Assembly: GCA_003344405.1 (NCBI GenBank)
Contig: NOWV01000061.1
Location: 62,001-126,000 of the forward strand
Length of the DNA stretch: 64,000 bases
Origin: Trichoplax sp. H2
Lineage: Eukaryota > Placozoa > Uniplacotomia > Trichoplacea
Direction: 5' to 3'
Shown here: positions 1-12,510 of the stretch, in pieces
How the letters are laid out: every line of letters begins with the position of its first letter
Numbering within the stretch: position 1 is the first letter of the stretch
Position numbers and translations under genes: made by a program
Notes under the pieces: model-generated
Told to the model about the DNA's origin: nothing
The model's database searches: none
The model's input: the letters and a program-made list of their open reading frames with translations, nothing else

Positions 1-3000
1 CTACAGAAAATTGAATTTCTGGGAATTTTCAAAATCTTATTTTTCATGCTATAAAATTTTCTTCCATTAACTTAAATTAAAAACGCTACTTGAAATAAAT
101 TACATACTGATATGGTCCAATCGAAGGATGAGCTTGCAGAAGTAAAGGCGATGCCACTAATTACAGGACCTAATACTTGACTTTAATTAAATTTGCTATG
201 TTATATTCATGTTATTGGATGTTGCGTAAATTGGTAAAATTACTAAAATTGCACAAACCCTAGAGCACTGAATGCAGTAAATACTCCAGAAACCACAGAA
301 ACTGTGGTAAAATCGCCGTCACCGGTAGTCACTGCCACTTCATCATCATCACTGCTATAAAACAATTAGAAATGGTATTACTACAAATCATACGGAATAT
401 ACAATTATTCCATAATTCACCCTGAATTCATCGTAGCAGAAGCCAGAATATCAGCGTAAGTTGGTGTAAATACCGCTGCAGTCCCTATTCCAGTTATAAC
501 AAGTGATGGAATAATTTGCGCGATAGAGCTAATATTATAAAACAATACTACATATTAGTGATATAGTATTTTTATGCCTCGATAGATTATTACAGCCAAC
601 TACAGTTTCGAATAATAACAAAAATACAAAAATTAATTAGAAAATATACAGCGGAATTTTCAGATATGGAGCGGGTCCAATGAATTGTGACGTTACTCCT
701 ATAGTAAAGCAACCACCAATAACGAACAGTCGATAGCCCTGGAAAGATGATACATTTTTAAAGATAAATTAAGTCAAGGCCACTAAAATGTGTTTCTTCA
801 ATGTCTAAATCAATGAGTAAATAAAATACGCTCATACAAGATTGTTCTTTAGGGGTGTATTAATACAATTAATTTATTATAATCTAATATGAGTATAAAC
901 TAGTCCGACAATAGCAAAATCGTATCATATTTTACGTCAATCATACTCGTAGACTCATTCATTACTAACAAAGCGGTCAGATAGGAATCCAAGTACAGGT
1001 GAAAATACCATATAACTAATGCTTAGTGGAAGGAAAAACAAGCCCACTACCACTGGCGTAAAATGAAACTATAATTGACAAAAGCAAGCGCAAAAAATTT
1101 ATTCCAATGGTATATTACTGGCCAAAATGAAGAATTAAGTATTTCGGGTTTATATAAGGCAATTGATGTTATAGTTTCATACCGGTTTGATGTGCAATGC
1201 GAAACCTAAGTCTAATGCACCAAATAGGATATTCAGTAATACCATAGTGCAGGCTTTTAAGGAAATAAATAAGACTAGGCATTAATCAACAATCGCCTTG
1301 CATTTCTGTAAATTCAAACTTTAAATTTTTTAAATTTAATATCTAATGCGCTACTGAAATTCGCATATGATTAAAGATTTTATAACAGCAGACATCATAT
1401 ATATTCTTACACATTAAAATCACACGTGGGCAAATTAGTAATTTCTTCATTAGAGCTCCAGGAGCAGACGTACTAGTATCTAAAGCATAGATTATAATTA
1501 TTCAATACACAGAAATAAGTGCTCTCATGCTAATAATAAGTCATACTTAAAACATAAAATTTACATTGCAAATATTAAATACTGTATGCAAGCTCCTCTA
1601 GAAGATAAACTAGATCTAATATTTATACACTATCTATACTTCGATGAAAACTTACGTTTAATTGTAGGTAAGAAGAAAATTGCTGTAAATCCAACTACTA
1701 GCATTGTGGACCCTATAACAAGAAAGGGTAGTTTAAAACCACCCGCCTAATAAAAAATTGAAATATGTTATTGATGATCGAAAGAACGAAAAGTAACATT
1801 TTAATCAAATACTACCAATATTATTTAAATTCTTAAACCTGATAAAGCAATCCGCCAACGGTAGGTCCAGCTATGAAGCCTAAAGCTGTAAAGGCTTCTA
1901 TCACACTCTAAATTTATTGGATAAAAAATTAAAAAGATTACCATTAATAGATCTTATAAAAAAAGTATGTAAAGTAGTTCAGTCAGTTTCTTTCATCATA
2001 CCTATTGCTAAGACAAGAATTATTCTATTATCATAGTTATTGTAAGAACTACAAATTGATTTAGACTAAAAAACAGTGCATGGATATTGTTGTGTCCTCA
2101 ACGAAACTAGAAAAAACCTGCTCCTATTTCATTCATATCTCACCGTTGCTGAGGCAATATTTCCACTGAATATCGATGATGTTATTGCTAGGGATGCGGT
2201 TTGAAAGCATGCAAAACCAGTGCCTTGAATACCTCGGGTAATAAGACAAAATCCAACAAATGCCGCATTATTCAGAATGTGTGGTAAAAACCTAGGAGAA
2301 CGATGGAAAGAAGATATACTCTTATGAGATATATTGCTACATGTATAAATTCAGCTAGTTATAGCGAGTAATACCACATACTTTTTTACTTCTATTTTAC
2401 ATCAATGAACGACTAAACAATTTTGACTAGATTGAGGCTAGGTACGTAAATTAAATAGCAGATACTCGTAAATTGTAAAGAACTCGATCATAATGTATTT
2501 ATTAGAAATGCTAATTATGGCAATACTAAAGACTTGCTTTATACTATACTGGAATATAGAATAATCTGAAAATTTTTAAAATTCCTCTATTTCATCAAAA
2601 TACTCGTACTATCTTATGCAAGGGTGTGACGATAGAATTTATAATATCTCTTAAAGTAAATTGTATTATAATAGTAGTAATAATGCAGTCCAGTACACAT
2701 ATTGATAATAAATATATAATCTACGAATTCAACTCGACAGAAGGCGAATTACAGTACACGATTAACAACTACAACACCGCATCCTACAAACTTACCCAAA
2801 GATTACGCTACAGCATGATTCGATCAATATGCCAACGCTTAAAACAAATACAACCCCAATATGAGGCATCTTTTAATTGGTGGAGTATGAAATAGAAAAA
2901 TAAGTAATATTTAAAAATTTTGTAATTAATGAAATATCAAGTCTCAATTTTTATACAGTTTATCGAATACGACGATACTAAACAATATAGCACAGTATCT

Positions 3001-4975
3001 GAAACGATACCCCGTACTATTAATATACAGTTACAATTGTTCCTACAGTGCTGAACTACTCTCGATAAGAACAGTTTACACATATAATACAGATTTCGAA
3101 GAAATTTAGAAAGAACTGTAATAGAGATTGTCAGCATCTAAAGAATTAACTTACCATCAACCCACATACGAAAGAAAATAGAAAGTTAGTAGCCGGATAT
3201 ATAGCGAAGATTAAGCCAACTTCAAACTGATTGACATTTCTGTTGTGAGCCTGAAACCGATTACAAGAATAAAATGAATACTATCCAATTTCCTCTTTCA
3301 CTCGGAATATAATCTGATTGTCTTTAACGGGCTATCAATTAACTAATTAATTACATTATACTGTATATATTATATCATATATATTACAACAACACACAAA
3401 ATTAGGAAATTTGCATACAACTCATTGCTGAAGATAGCATACCAAGGAATTTTAATTAACACAGGATTTACGATTGCTGCTGTCAAAAATAAATTCATTC
3501 ACGATTGGGGAGTAAAATAGGCTACGTGATGTAGTATAGCATGTCAAACGTTAGCTTAATTATCACTTCAACAATATTGCGTTGCTACAGTTTAAATTGT
3601 TAATAATCAAGTTTTTTGTAATAAGCAATTAATCCAATTGTCGATCTTACATTCTATTGTATCTGTATCACTTGATTTTTAAACATAGACTTCCTATTAT
3701 TTAATTATAGTCATTTTCTTTCAATTCAATTCGAAAGAACATCGATTAGTAATTAATTGATTTACTTAACGGCTATCAATATTTAGACAATCAGATTGAG
3801 TTCAGAAATATTGTATAATACAACATCAACTACGGTTTACGGGATTACCGTAATAATAACATACAAGTAATACTGCTCACATAACTCAGTTTAATCATGG
3901 ATTACTATTTAGTAATTGTCATTACCACAGTTGTGACATAGATAACTTTCCCTATTGAAAATATTGCTAGTTCTTAGTAAAATTATCTTATCAGCTAAAT
4001 ACTTAAGACCCGCTCCACACTAGATAAAAATTCTTTTTATTAGCATAAAAGAAATTTTACTACAACTTCATCAGCCTCCTCTAGCTAGTTAATTACGAAG
4101 CTCTAGATATCTAGCTCTTTTATACTTTTAATATGCTTAACCTACACAAAAGTGATATAATCAAAATACATATAAATTGTAAATTTAAAGTCTATAACAA
4201 GTTTAGCATCGATTTACATGAGACAGAATCTTATTAATTCATTTTACATGCTATTTTAGTTTGATAATTAACAGCTAGAGTAGTCATATTGTCTCACACT
4301 AATATACGAAAATAGCCATTTTAAATTATATCACTCCAAATTCCTATTAACAACATAATGTCTAACCCATCTCTGTCATCATCTATATTTTCTAACAATT
4401 AACAATTTAATGGTACTTCCATCAACAGTTTTACTAGTACAATTAACATTAACCATTTCTCTATTAAATCTGTTCATGAATACTCCCTTCAGACAATATA
4501 AATTTTATCTTTACATTATCCATATCGTAACAGTAATCCATGATTTAGTTATTATCCATGTTGAATATTGAATGGCAAAAAATTACCCACAACGTGCTGT
4601 ACCTTTTTACGTATTTAAGTAAGGGTATACTCGTACGTATGACAAACCTACGTTACGAAGTGACTTTATAAAATGTTAAAGTGTATGCAATCTATTATTT
4701 TATATTTTATTTGTCAAATTCTATATTCTTCTCCTAAGTATGTAAATCATGTAGAAAAGTACAGTGCTGTAGAATGACATCCACGAGACTGTAAACAAGA
4801 GATACGATTAACTTACCACTGTTGGAAAGAATGGGGCAAGGACAGCATACATTGTTGTCACCAGAAAGCTGAGAATAGATAACAGCCCTAAGATGATTAT
4901 CTTCGTTCGACGGTTAAACGTAGGTTGTAATATATCAACAGTCCCATCCTGAATTTTATCGGTAGCATCATCCAT
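1..4975 (-). CDS. SLC18B1-like MFS transporter, 3' end off the left edge
   Basis: Predicted proton-coupled vesicular transporter of the SLC18B1 group (the human member is a vesicular polyamine transporter). Thirteen exons were read, in transcription order: 4817-4975, 3155-3250, 2796-2869, 2144-2291, about 1841-1907, 1656-1746, 1411-1479, 1183-1253, 970-1068, 650-738, 421-528, 259-354, 108-180. Phases join without a stop for about 414 codons. The ATG at 4975 begins MDDATDKIQD, followed by helix 1. Repeat-defining family segments are visible: LPHILNN/RGIQGTGF, GPTVGGLLYQ after helix 5, and GVFTAFSALGQVLGPVISG near the end. Exon lengths 96, 74, 148, 69, 91 and later 71, 99, 89, 73 match the two transporters at 48-60 kb, so the last exons (27 nt, 56 nt and a tail in those paralogs) should lie left of base 1. 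Intron 1 is unusually long (about 1.57 kb). Family assignment is firm; the substrate is inferred. Confidence 0.85.
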
Positions 4976-5662
4976 CTAGATGGTAGCATTGTATTGATTA
5001 TACTGGTGCGAGTGTACCTCCACTTGCGTAGCCAAAGACTACTGCAAAGACGTTGAAGATTTTGGAAGCAAACTTATCACTTTGTACTTTCAAGGATACA
5101 ACACGTTACCAATCTGCCTTTGCCTTGAATGGCGTTCCAAAAATATCCACTTTAACTTTAGTTTATATACTGTACTTATATTGCATCGATGACTATAATA
5201 TAGTATACGTTAAAAGGTTTCAACCTAAAGTTTCGAAAGAAAAAAGTTCATGGTGTGAACGTACTTTTAAGTGTGGTGGAGTGCCAAAATTGACTAGAAG
5301 TATTGTTTCTGTGCTTCCAATAATAATAATAGGCTACAATTGTTAACATCCTTCATTATCGTCCCGCAACACAATCCTCATCATATAGTACCGTAATTGC
5401 AAAGTACAATCTCACGGAGTTGTAAAAATTCTTTTTTTAGAAATTCCTGATAATAAGGTAATGCACAGTCATGGACAACTTTATAATAGGGGTATGATTG
5501 TGGCTGGTGAAATTTTTGGGAAAAATGGATAAACAATTTTTTTTAAAGAAATGCCGTGTACCTAGAAGAAGGTCTGTACTAGTATGCTTGGCATTACAGT
5601 AGTCAACGAACGTTAACCTGCCAATGTTCGACCATCCTCCTGTCTGTTACCTAAGATTGAAC

Positions 5663-5986
5663 TTCATTGAATGAATTATTCGATTCGACAATCGATCCCC
5701 ATTGCAATCCTCTAATCTGTAGACTGTACAGTGTACAGTAGTGTAATAAGGTACAATATACTATACAGAATCAAGCTATCGAAATCTGTTAGCCGATCTG
5801 AATCAATACTTATTTTTGTCGCCTTCATTGAATGAATTATTCGATTCGACAATCGATCCCAATTGCAACCCTCTAATCTGTAGTCAGTGTACAGTAGTGT
5901 AACAAGGTACACAGTATACTGTACTATACAGAATCAAGCTATCGAAATCTGTTAGCTGATCTGAATCAATGCTTGTTTTTGTCGCC
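5663..5986. repeat. Two-copy direct tandem duplication of about 161 bp
   Basis: Copy 1 is about 5663-5823 and copy 2 about 5824-5986. Both start TTCATTGAATGAATTATTCG, continue with a shared CGACAATCGATCC segment, pass through a short TACAGT/ACTGTA-rich part that differs by small indels, and end with GATCTGAATCAAT and TTTTTGTCGCC. The copies differ at only a handful of positions, so the duplication is fairly recent. Confidence 0.9.
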
Positions 5987-6061
5987 TTGGCTAATAGCTG
6001 TCCTAGTTTGGCAACACCTTTACCGATGCTGAGTCTGTAGGTAAGTTAGCACTCTATGGTC

Positions 6062-6190
6062 CTACAGTACTGTACAGTACTGTACGGTGTGGTACAGGTT
6101 ATTGTACAGAGATGTTTTGTACTGTAGAGATCTTCACGGTCTGGTCCGAGTCATGGTCTACTAGTCTACAGTACTGTACACTGTACACTG
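6062..6190. repeat. TACAGT/ACTGTA palindromic block
   Basis: Overlapping self-complementary words such as GTACAGTACTGTAC and TGTACACTGTACACTGTA occur several times within about 130 bases, with further copies at 6350-6372 and 7050-7115. They could fold into short hairpins on either strand. The blocks lie between divergent genes. Confidence 0.8.
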
Positions 6191-6712
6191 TAACCACTAG
6201 TATTAAATGGACAATTGAGAAAAAGCGGAGTTTTCGGGGAGTTAGAGCCCATCCCTTTTAGACCTCTTTATTAGAACACAGTATTATCAGTTCAGGAAAG
6301 GAATTCTTCAGTTATTTTGCTAATGTGCTGTATTTTATTTCTCTTACTCTACTGTACAGTACAGTATACTATTGACTGAGTAAAGTACTCTCTATAAACT
6401 ATCAACTTAAGAAGCCATGAGCATAAAAATTCAGTCCATTTTCAACTTGCCGGAGTTTTATCACCGGTAAAATTCTTGCCTGTCATGACTTACTCATATA
6501 CTGTACGAAAAGGAAGAGCAGACTTTGAAATCTTAGCTAGTCTCTGAAATTTTTAACTTTTAATACAAGCCTACAAGGTCTCTACGCAGTAGTACATATA
6601 ATATGAAGTCATTTGAATTGCAATAAAGGAAGTCGATTTTTCCATCGAAATTCTAAAACGAAGGTAAAACATACATACTGTACACTATGAGTCTATGACT
6701 GTACAAAATAAC

Positions 6713-6768
6713 TTATTATTATTGTTATTATTATTATTACTAGTGCAAACTCCCGTCGCTTTGCTGAC
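6713..6768. repeat. TTA microsatellite plus 26-nt conserved motif, copy 1
   Basis: An imperfect TTA/ATT run (about 6713-6739) is followed directly by the motif at 6741-6766, which begins TAGTGCAAACTCCCGTCGCT. The same motif with two substitutions recurs at 6995-7020, after a different microsatellite. Confidence 0.75.
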
Positions 6769-6965
6769 GGTTTACGATAATGTGCTCATTTAACAGATAG
6801 TATTACCATTTGTCGTAGACCTGTCAGAGGTTCAGTAACTTTATACCGTGTACCGTGTAGTAGTAAAGTGTATGACATATACTGTACATACCGCATTTCT
6901 CTAATCTTACAGTAACTCTCCATTTTTAGCTATGTGGAACACTCTTACCCACTCATTCATACTGT

Positions 6966-7020
6966 ATAATATATATATATATATATGTATATATTAGTGC
7001 AAGCTCCCGTCGCTTTACTG
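6966..7020. repeat. TA microsatellite plus 26-nt conserved motif, copy 2
   Basis: An alternating TA run (about 6966-6994) is followed directly by the motif beginning TAGTGCAAGCTCCCGTCGCT (6995-7020). Flanking sequence beyond the motif differs between the two copies, so the microsatellite-motif junction is the shared unit. Confidence 0.75.
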
Positions 7021-8182
7021 TCGAAGGTTTTACCTAGTCTTACCTTGATTTACAGTACAGTACTGTAGTATACAGTACTATATACCCGAGTGTACCGTCT
7101 ATACACTGTACTGTCCAGTAGAAATGGCCCCGCATAGAAAAACTGTGCATGATGAATATATATTGAGTTAAACCAGCGTTTAACGCTGTATTTCAGCATA
7201 GTACCACTGTGCTAGTGTGTTTCTGCTTAGTATGTTACTCTACTGTATCACCATCGCTACCGGCAAAATGGTTGATGATTAATCAACAACGTCAAGTAAG
7301 GTTCTAAAATCCTCTCTCATTTTTTTCTATTGAAGTTAGATGGCATATCATTAAATACCGAAAAATAGAGTGGTATATCGTTAATTTTCCCTTGAAGTTA
7401 TTGCCGTCTACATGTATAATATATAGGTTCAAATTGACATTTACCAAGCGTAGAAAATTAGCCGATCAAGCCTAGTGTTGATGTAAATGAAGATGTGGTA
7501 GCATCTTTTTCTGTTGATGGCGCTGACTTACTGTCTTCCATCAATAATCTTGTAGAATAAATTAAGTTGATCGAAAATTTGACATTGGATTGTTATAGCA
7601 CAAGGACAATATCCTTCAAGAGAAGGATAGATATTCTGTACATGCGATCGCTAAAATAGCACATTACCAACTATACAAATGGGATAGTGTATAGCCCTAC
7701 TGCAGCATATACTACACCTACGCGTATTCTGTGGTAGAGAGTGAGAACAGTCACTAGAAAATACAACAATTCAACTGTAATCAAATAACAAAATGCGTAA
7801 ACAACGATCTTAACATGACTTAATTAATGATAAAATACTAACTAGTGAATAAAATTGGTCCTCCACGCTAACAGTGTTCAGTAGTGTACTACAAAACACC
7901 ATAGAAATACAATAATAGCCAAGTAGTTACACATCCAATGACTGTAGATAATATTGTTTCATGTAGTATATGATCCAAAAAAGTGAAATATTAGGGTTAT
8001 CGTTCTGATCATAACTGAATAGTGCAATACACTTTACCTTCATAAAATACGTAGAAAGTTTTCTAATACTTGCTTGCTTTATCTGTTATACCATGATAAT
8101 AGCAAGAATTCAACATCAGCCGATTATTCTCGCCTTGGCCGTGTCCAACTGCAAGTAATCTGGACATCATTTAGAATAGAAT

Positions 8183-11100
8183 ATGGCAAGTTGTGCTGCT
8201 ATCACCAATATCCGTGCCAATAATAATAATAAGAATAAAAATATGAATAATACCATGGATAATAGCCATCGATTACCTGTGGAGGTATGGCACTTAATTT
8301 TTCAGTACTTGGATGTTCTCGATTTATGCCGCTGTTGTCAAGTGTGTAATCAATGGAATCAACTCATTTGTGGCAATGATCGAACTTACTGGCAACGATT
8401 ATATCTTCATAATCGTCACCATATTCATCCGAACTGGCCTAATGATAGTGATAAAGACATTGTGTCATGGATGAAAGCGATAAAACATAATTACTTGGTT
8501 CAACACTTTTGGTCTAGATTAGGTGATGAAAATTCTCTACTTGCCAACTTATTCCGCAATCGTAAACGTGGCTTGGCATTACCACGTTTTAATACTGTTA
8601 CCGTTGGTCGTGGCCAAGATTACGACCAATTAGTAGTTGCCTTAACCAGCATCCCTAGTAATGAATTTATTCGTATCATCGTCTATCCTGGACGCTATCA
8701 AGGTAATCTTGTTACCATTAAACGAACTGCTCCTCTCGAAATAATTGGCCATGGCGATAGAAAGGATATTATAATTGACATACCACTGATTCAGCAGGGT
8801 TTCAATATGCGATGTGAAAATGTCACATTCAAATGTGATGATGGCTATAACCGACGAATCGAGGTAAAATAATCTTTTCGTTCTAAATAATTATAAACAT
8901 GATTAAAGTTTCTACACATTATATCATCTTCAATACGGAATATTTGAAGGAAGCATAAAGATAGATTGTAGCGTATTTTGCCTTGTCGTACCGGAAAATG
9001 TAGATTATGGCATAGACAATATATCGCAATAGCAATCGGCAAATATTTCATTTCTATCATTAATTGTGCTTACTGATACTAATATCACTCGCGAATGACA
9101 ACTAGTTAACATCCTTTTTAAGTCATGAATAAATAAATACGGGTGCTCCTATCGCATTGGGTACAAATTTAATTTTATTTGAGTTAAAAAATTGGATATA
9201 AAGACATAAAATAGTATATTATGCCAGTGAAAATTAGATCTATGACGTACTTTTAAATTCCCTATTCTATTTATCAATGCTATAATATCGAAGGATTAGT
9301 TGTAATAGTTACACATGTCGTAATGATATTATAGTGAAAGCAAATGTATCTTTCACCGGCCCCTTTACATGCCAAGTGCGCTAACATTGTAACACGATAC
9401 TTCATTATCATACAGTAGTCGCTCATGCCGCAACGATTGATCGTACAGAAAGGGAATTCATCCATATTTTGCTGTTGTTTGTATTAGATGAAATTTTTTT
9501 TCTAAGTTATTACTTTTTTATCTGCTAATTAGATGATAGCAATATGAATAAGCTAAACAATATATGTTTACTTGATTAACTACTTGTAGGTCACGTCTGG
9601 TCATTTACAGATGGATATATGTTTAATTGATTGTTTTGCTATTACCATCCATTTCCCCGGTAGCGGCCATATACGCTATTGTGAATTAATTGGTTATTCC
9701 TATATTTGGCTTTATGATGCCGATATTGGTCTGATTGAACATTGTAAATTTGTGAACACTTCAGAGTCTATTTTCGTCGCGGGATGGGATCGAATCGATA
9801 ATCGCAAATTTCGATCGATCCATTTTACTAAACATTGGTATGAGTTTGTTGTAGTTGATAATAAGTGTCCGAATTCATGGGATAAGAAAGAATCCACGAG
9901 TAGTTTACATAATGAGAACGACGCCAACATATCCAATAGTAATAGCAGCTTATCAAATGAATATAACGTCATTGCTGACAAAGCTAAAACTATATCGAAT
10001 TTAGTACATGGACTTGTTTCAACCGACGATTTGAATAGCATCCATAATAGCATCAGCCATGGATCTAATTGTAGCAATAATGAAGATCCTAACCCTCGAC
10101 AATCTAGCAATCTTGAAGAAAGTGCTCCTTCTTGCAATGTAGAATGCACCGATATAGAATGTAATAATATGGAAAGTACATCGGTTAGATCTGTACGAAC
10201 TGATGAAAGTTGTAATGATAGCGATGCGTTGTATCAAAATTTTCATTTAATGAGCGATCAAGATAACGATTCACGTTACGGTAGAGATGATAACATATCA
10301 AGAATGGATCGTCAAATGTACGACATGAATTATTTGGATGTCGATGTAGGTGATTTAGCCGAAATTTTATCGCATGAATATCTAGAATCTCCTACTAATC
10401 AACCTGATGATAACACCAGTATAACTGATGTCCTTAATGCTAGTAGTAAATCGTTGAATCAATTACTTGCTAAGCATACAAAACCGCCTCAACCTAAATC
10501 GAAAGAGTTAGTGGAAGAAAACCTTAATGAAACCAAAGCAGTCATTATAAGAAATTGTTGTTTTATCAACTGTGAAGCGGTTATATCAATGCGTTCGCAT
10601 GCTACAGTGAGCGTTGTAAACAATATGATGTCATCAATATCGCGTGGAGTACGCTGTGTGGGTGAATCTAGTTTATATATGATTGATAATTTCATTACCG
10701 ACTGCCATCTATCTGGTGTTTATATTCGAGAGAAATCTACCGGTAAATATTTTCAATAGCAGATATTAGTATTCTGGATACCCTTTTCATACGATTTTGT
10801 GTGCATTGTTTTCCTATTTCTGACCGTAATAAAGACTGCAAGTTATATTTAGGGTATATTTAGAATATAAACTTAATATGCGTAATCTCATCACTCACAT
10901 AGGTTTAATCGATCGTAATATATTCATCGGTGTCGGCGAAGCAGCAATTGATATCAGAAGTGAAGCAAATCCAACGGTCCAGCGCAATGTAATTGAAGAT
11001 GGCTTAAGGTCTGGAATTGTGATTATGGAGTACGGGCAGGGCAAAATATTATCTAATCTTATAGTCAGAAATAGAGAATCTGGTATTCATATTTTAATTA

Positions 11101-12510
11101 ATGGCAAGACTATTATCTGGTAAGTATTTAGTAAGTAATTACGAGTTATACTAGTTAATAATTACTCAGAGCAGCTACGAACTATATATACTGCAGTATA
11201 TTCGAAGTTGTTTTTGACTACCATTGATGTGAAAATCACATTTTCAATTGTAGCAATAATTTAATAACTGAAAATGGCGCTGGTGGCATAACTGTTGGTG
11301 ACTCAGGAAATGGTTTTATTATTGGCAATACGATTAAAGAAAGTCATTGGGCAGGTATCGATGTGTGCAATGGAGCAAAACCTTACATAGCTAGGAATGA
11401 AATTATAGACGGCGCATCCGTTGGTATTATCCTTGGAGATAATAGTGGTGGAAAGATAGAATTCAACAAAATTTCGGGTAGGATGTATGCGATATTTTAA
11501 GTGATAGTATGATTACTTTACAATTTTTGTTATAGATGTTGAAACGGGCAAAAAATTACTTACAAATGATGCTATCAAATTCTTAACAGCATCATTATTA
11601 TTCTCTTTTGCTAAATTAATTATTGTCATATTACTGTCATATAGGTAACAATGGAGTTGGTATTAGCGTCAGCTTAACGTCAAGTTCAGTAATACAATGG
11701 AATACAATTTGCGATAATACTTTCCATGGTGCATTGCTATCATCAGGAAATCACAATTATCATATCTATGATGAAATTGATAGTTACAATGAACCCGATC
11801 AAAGTTTAATATCGTACAACTCCAAGTTGATATTTAACGTCTTTTGTCGTAACAAGAAATTTGGAATTTGCATCGATGGTTATAAAGTAGCATTCTTAAA
11901 AGGAAATAGCATTTTTGGCAATACGGAAGGAGGTTTGATTGTATCAAATACGTACGATGCAAAAATTATCGAAAACGATATCTCAGCTAATGGTGGATAT
12001 GGAGTAGTAATCAGTAGTGACGGTAAAGCTACTCTTGATGGCAATGGAATCTATGACAATCAGGACTGCTGTGTTAAAATTGATGGACATTGTGCATTGA
12101 AGAATAACGATCTCTGCTGTAATATTAACAGTACTATTATAGTAGGCGCGACGGCAACGTCATATATTAGTAATAACCGGATATTTTCTAACGGATCATA
12201 TGGTCTGTTTCTACAAGAAGGGTCACAATCTTTAATTGAAGATAATAAGATTTACTATTGTAATAATGCAGCTGTACATAAGCATGAAAATTGTATAGCC
12301 ACTCTGCAAAACAACTGCTGTTCGTTACATCCACCATCAACATCGATAAATCCTTCTGTTCCTTGGGCGGATGATACTAATACTGGACTAAGACCTTTGA
12401 TTACTACGCCATTACAAGCACCTAAAATTTCACTACCTTCGTTACGTGCTGAATCATCTCCTAAAGGCTGTAATTGTGGACAGCCTAGTCAAGTATGCAA
12501 TATTTTGTAA
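8183..12510 (+). CDS. FBXO10: F-box only protein 10 (F-box plus beta-helix, CaaX end)
   Basis: Predicted substrate receptor of an SCF ubiquitin ligase. Five exons: 8183-8863, 9590-10742, 10903-11119, 11254-11477, 11645-12510, all GT-AG with consistent phases, encoding 1046 aa (human FBXO10 is about 956). The ATG at 8183 is the first in frame and gives a short Asn-rich leader. The F-box is at residues 31-75 (LPVEVWHLIFQYLDVLDLCR), followed by the family segment HPNWPN. Right-handed beta-helix repeats follow, with strings such as GLRSGIVIM, ESGIHIL, GAGGITVGDSG and GGYGVVISSDG. An insert of about 200 residues rich in Asn, Ser and Asp (about 320-530) interrupts the helix. The protein ends CNIL, a CaaX box with terminal Leu (geranylgeranylation type), as in vertebrate FBXO10, whose prenylation is known to direct membrane targeting. 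Domain order, the start of the beta-helix and the tail all match FBXO10 rather than FBXO11. Confidence 0.95.

Larger units (their letters stand above)
4976..8182. other. Repeat-rich divergent spacer between SLC18B1-like gene and FBXO10
   Basis: This is a head-to-head intergenic region with no supported gene. It holds a 161-bp tandem duplication (5663-5986), many TACAGT/ACTGTA palindromic runs (about 6062-6190, 6350-6372, 7050-7115), a TTA-type and a TA-type microsatellite each followed by the same 26-nt motif, and scattered CTGTAC words. Promoters of both flanking genes should lie at its two ends, but no defined core promoter could be recognised. Confidence 0.7.

Noticed and set aside
1-60. 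Possible terminal exon of the left-edge transporter (acceptor near 50, then His-Glu-Lys-stop)
   Set aside because: It would remove the last membrane helix and tail that both paralogs keep; the real terminal exons more likely lie outside the window.
5053-5346. 97-codon plus-strand open frame near the SLC18B1-like promoter
   Set aside because: It begins in the 5' region of the minus-strand gene, shows no family motif, and its composition matches flanking non-coding DNA.
9712-10149. 145-codon minus-strand open frame
   Set aside because: It lies entirely antisense to FBXO10 exon 2, whose frame and homology are clear; a shadow frame.
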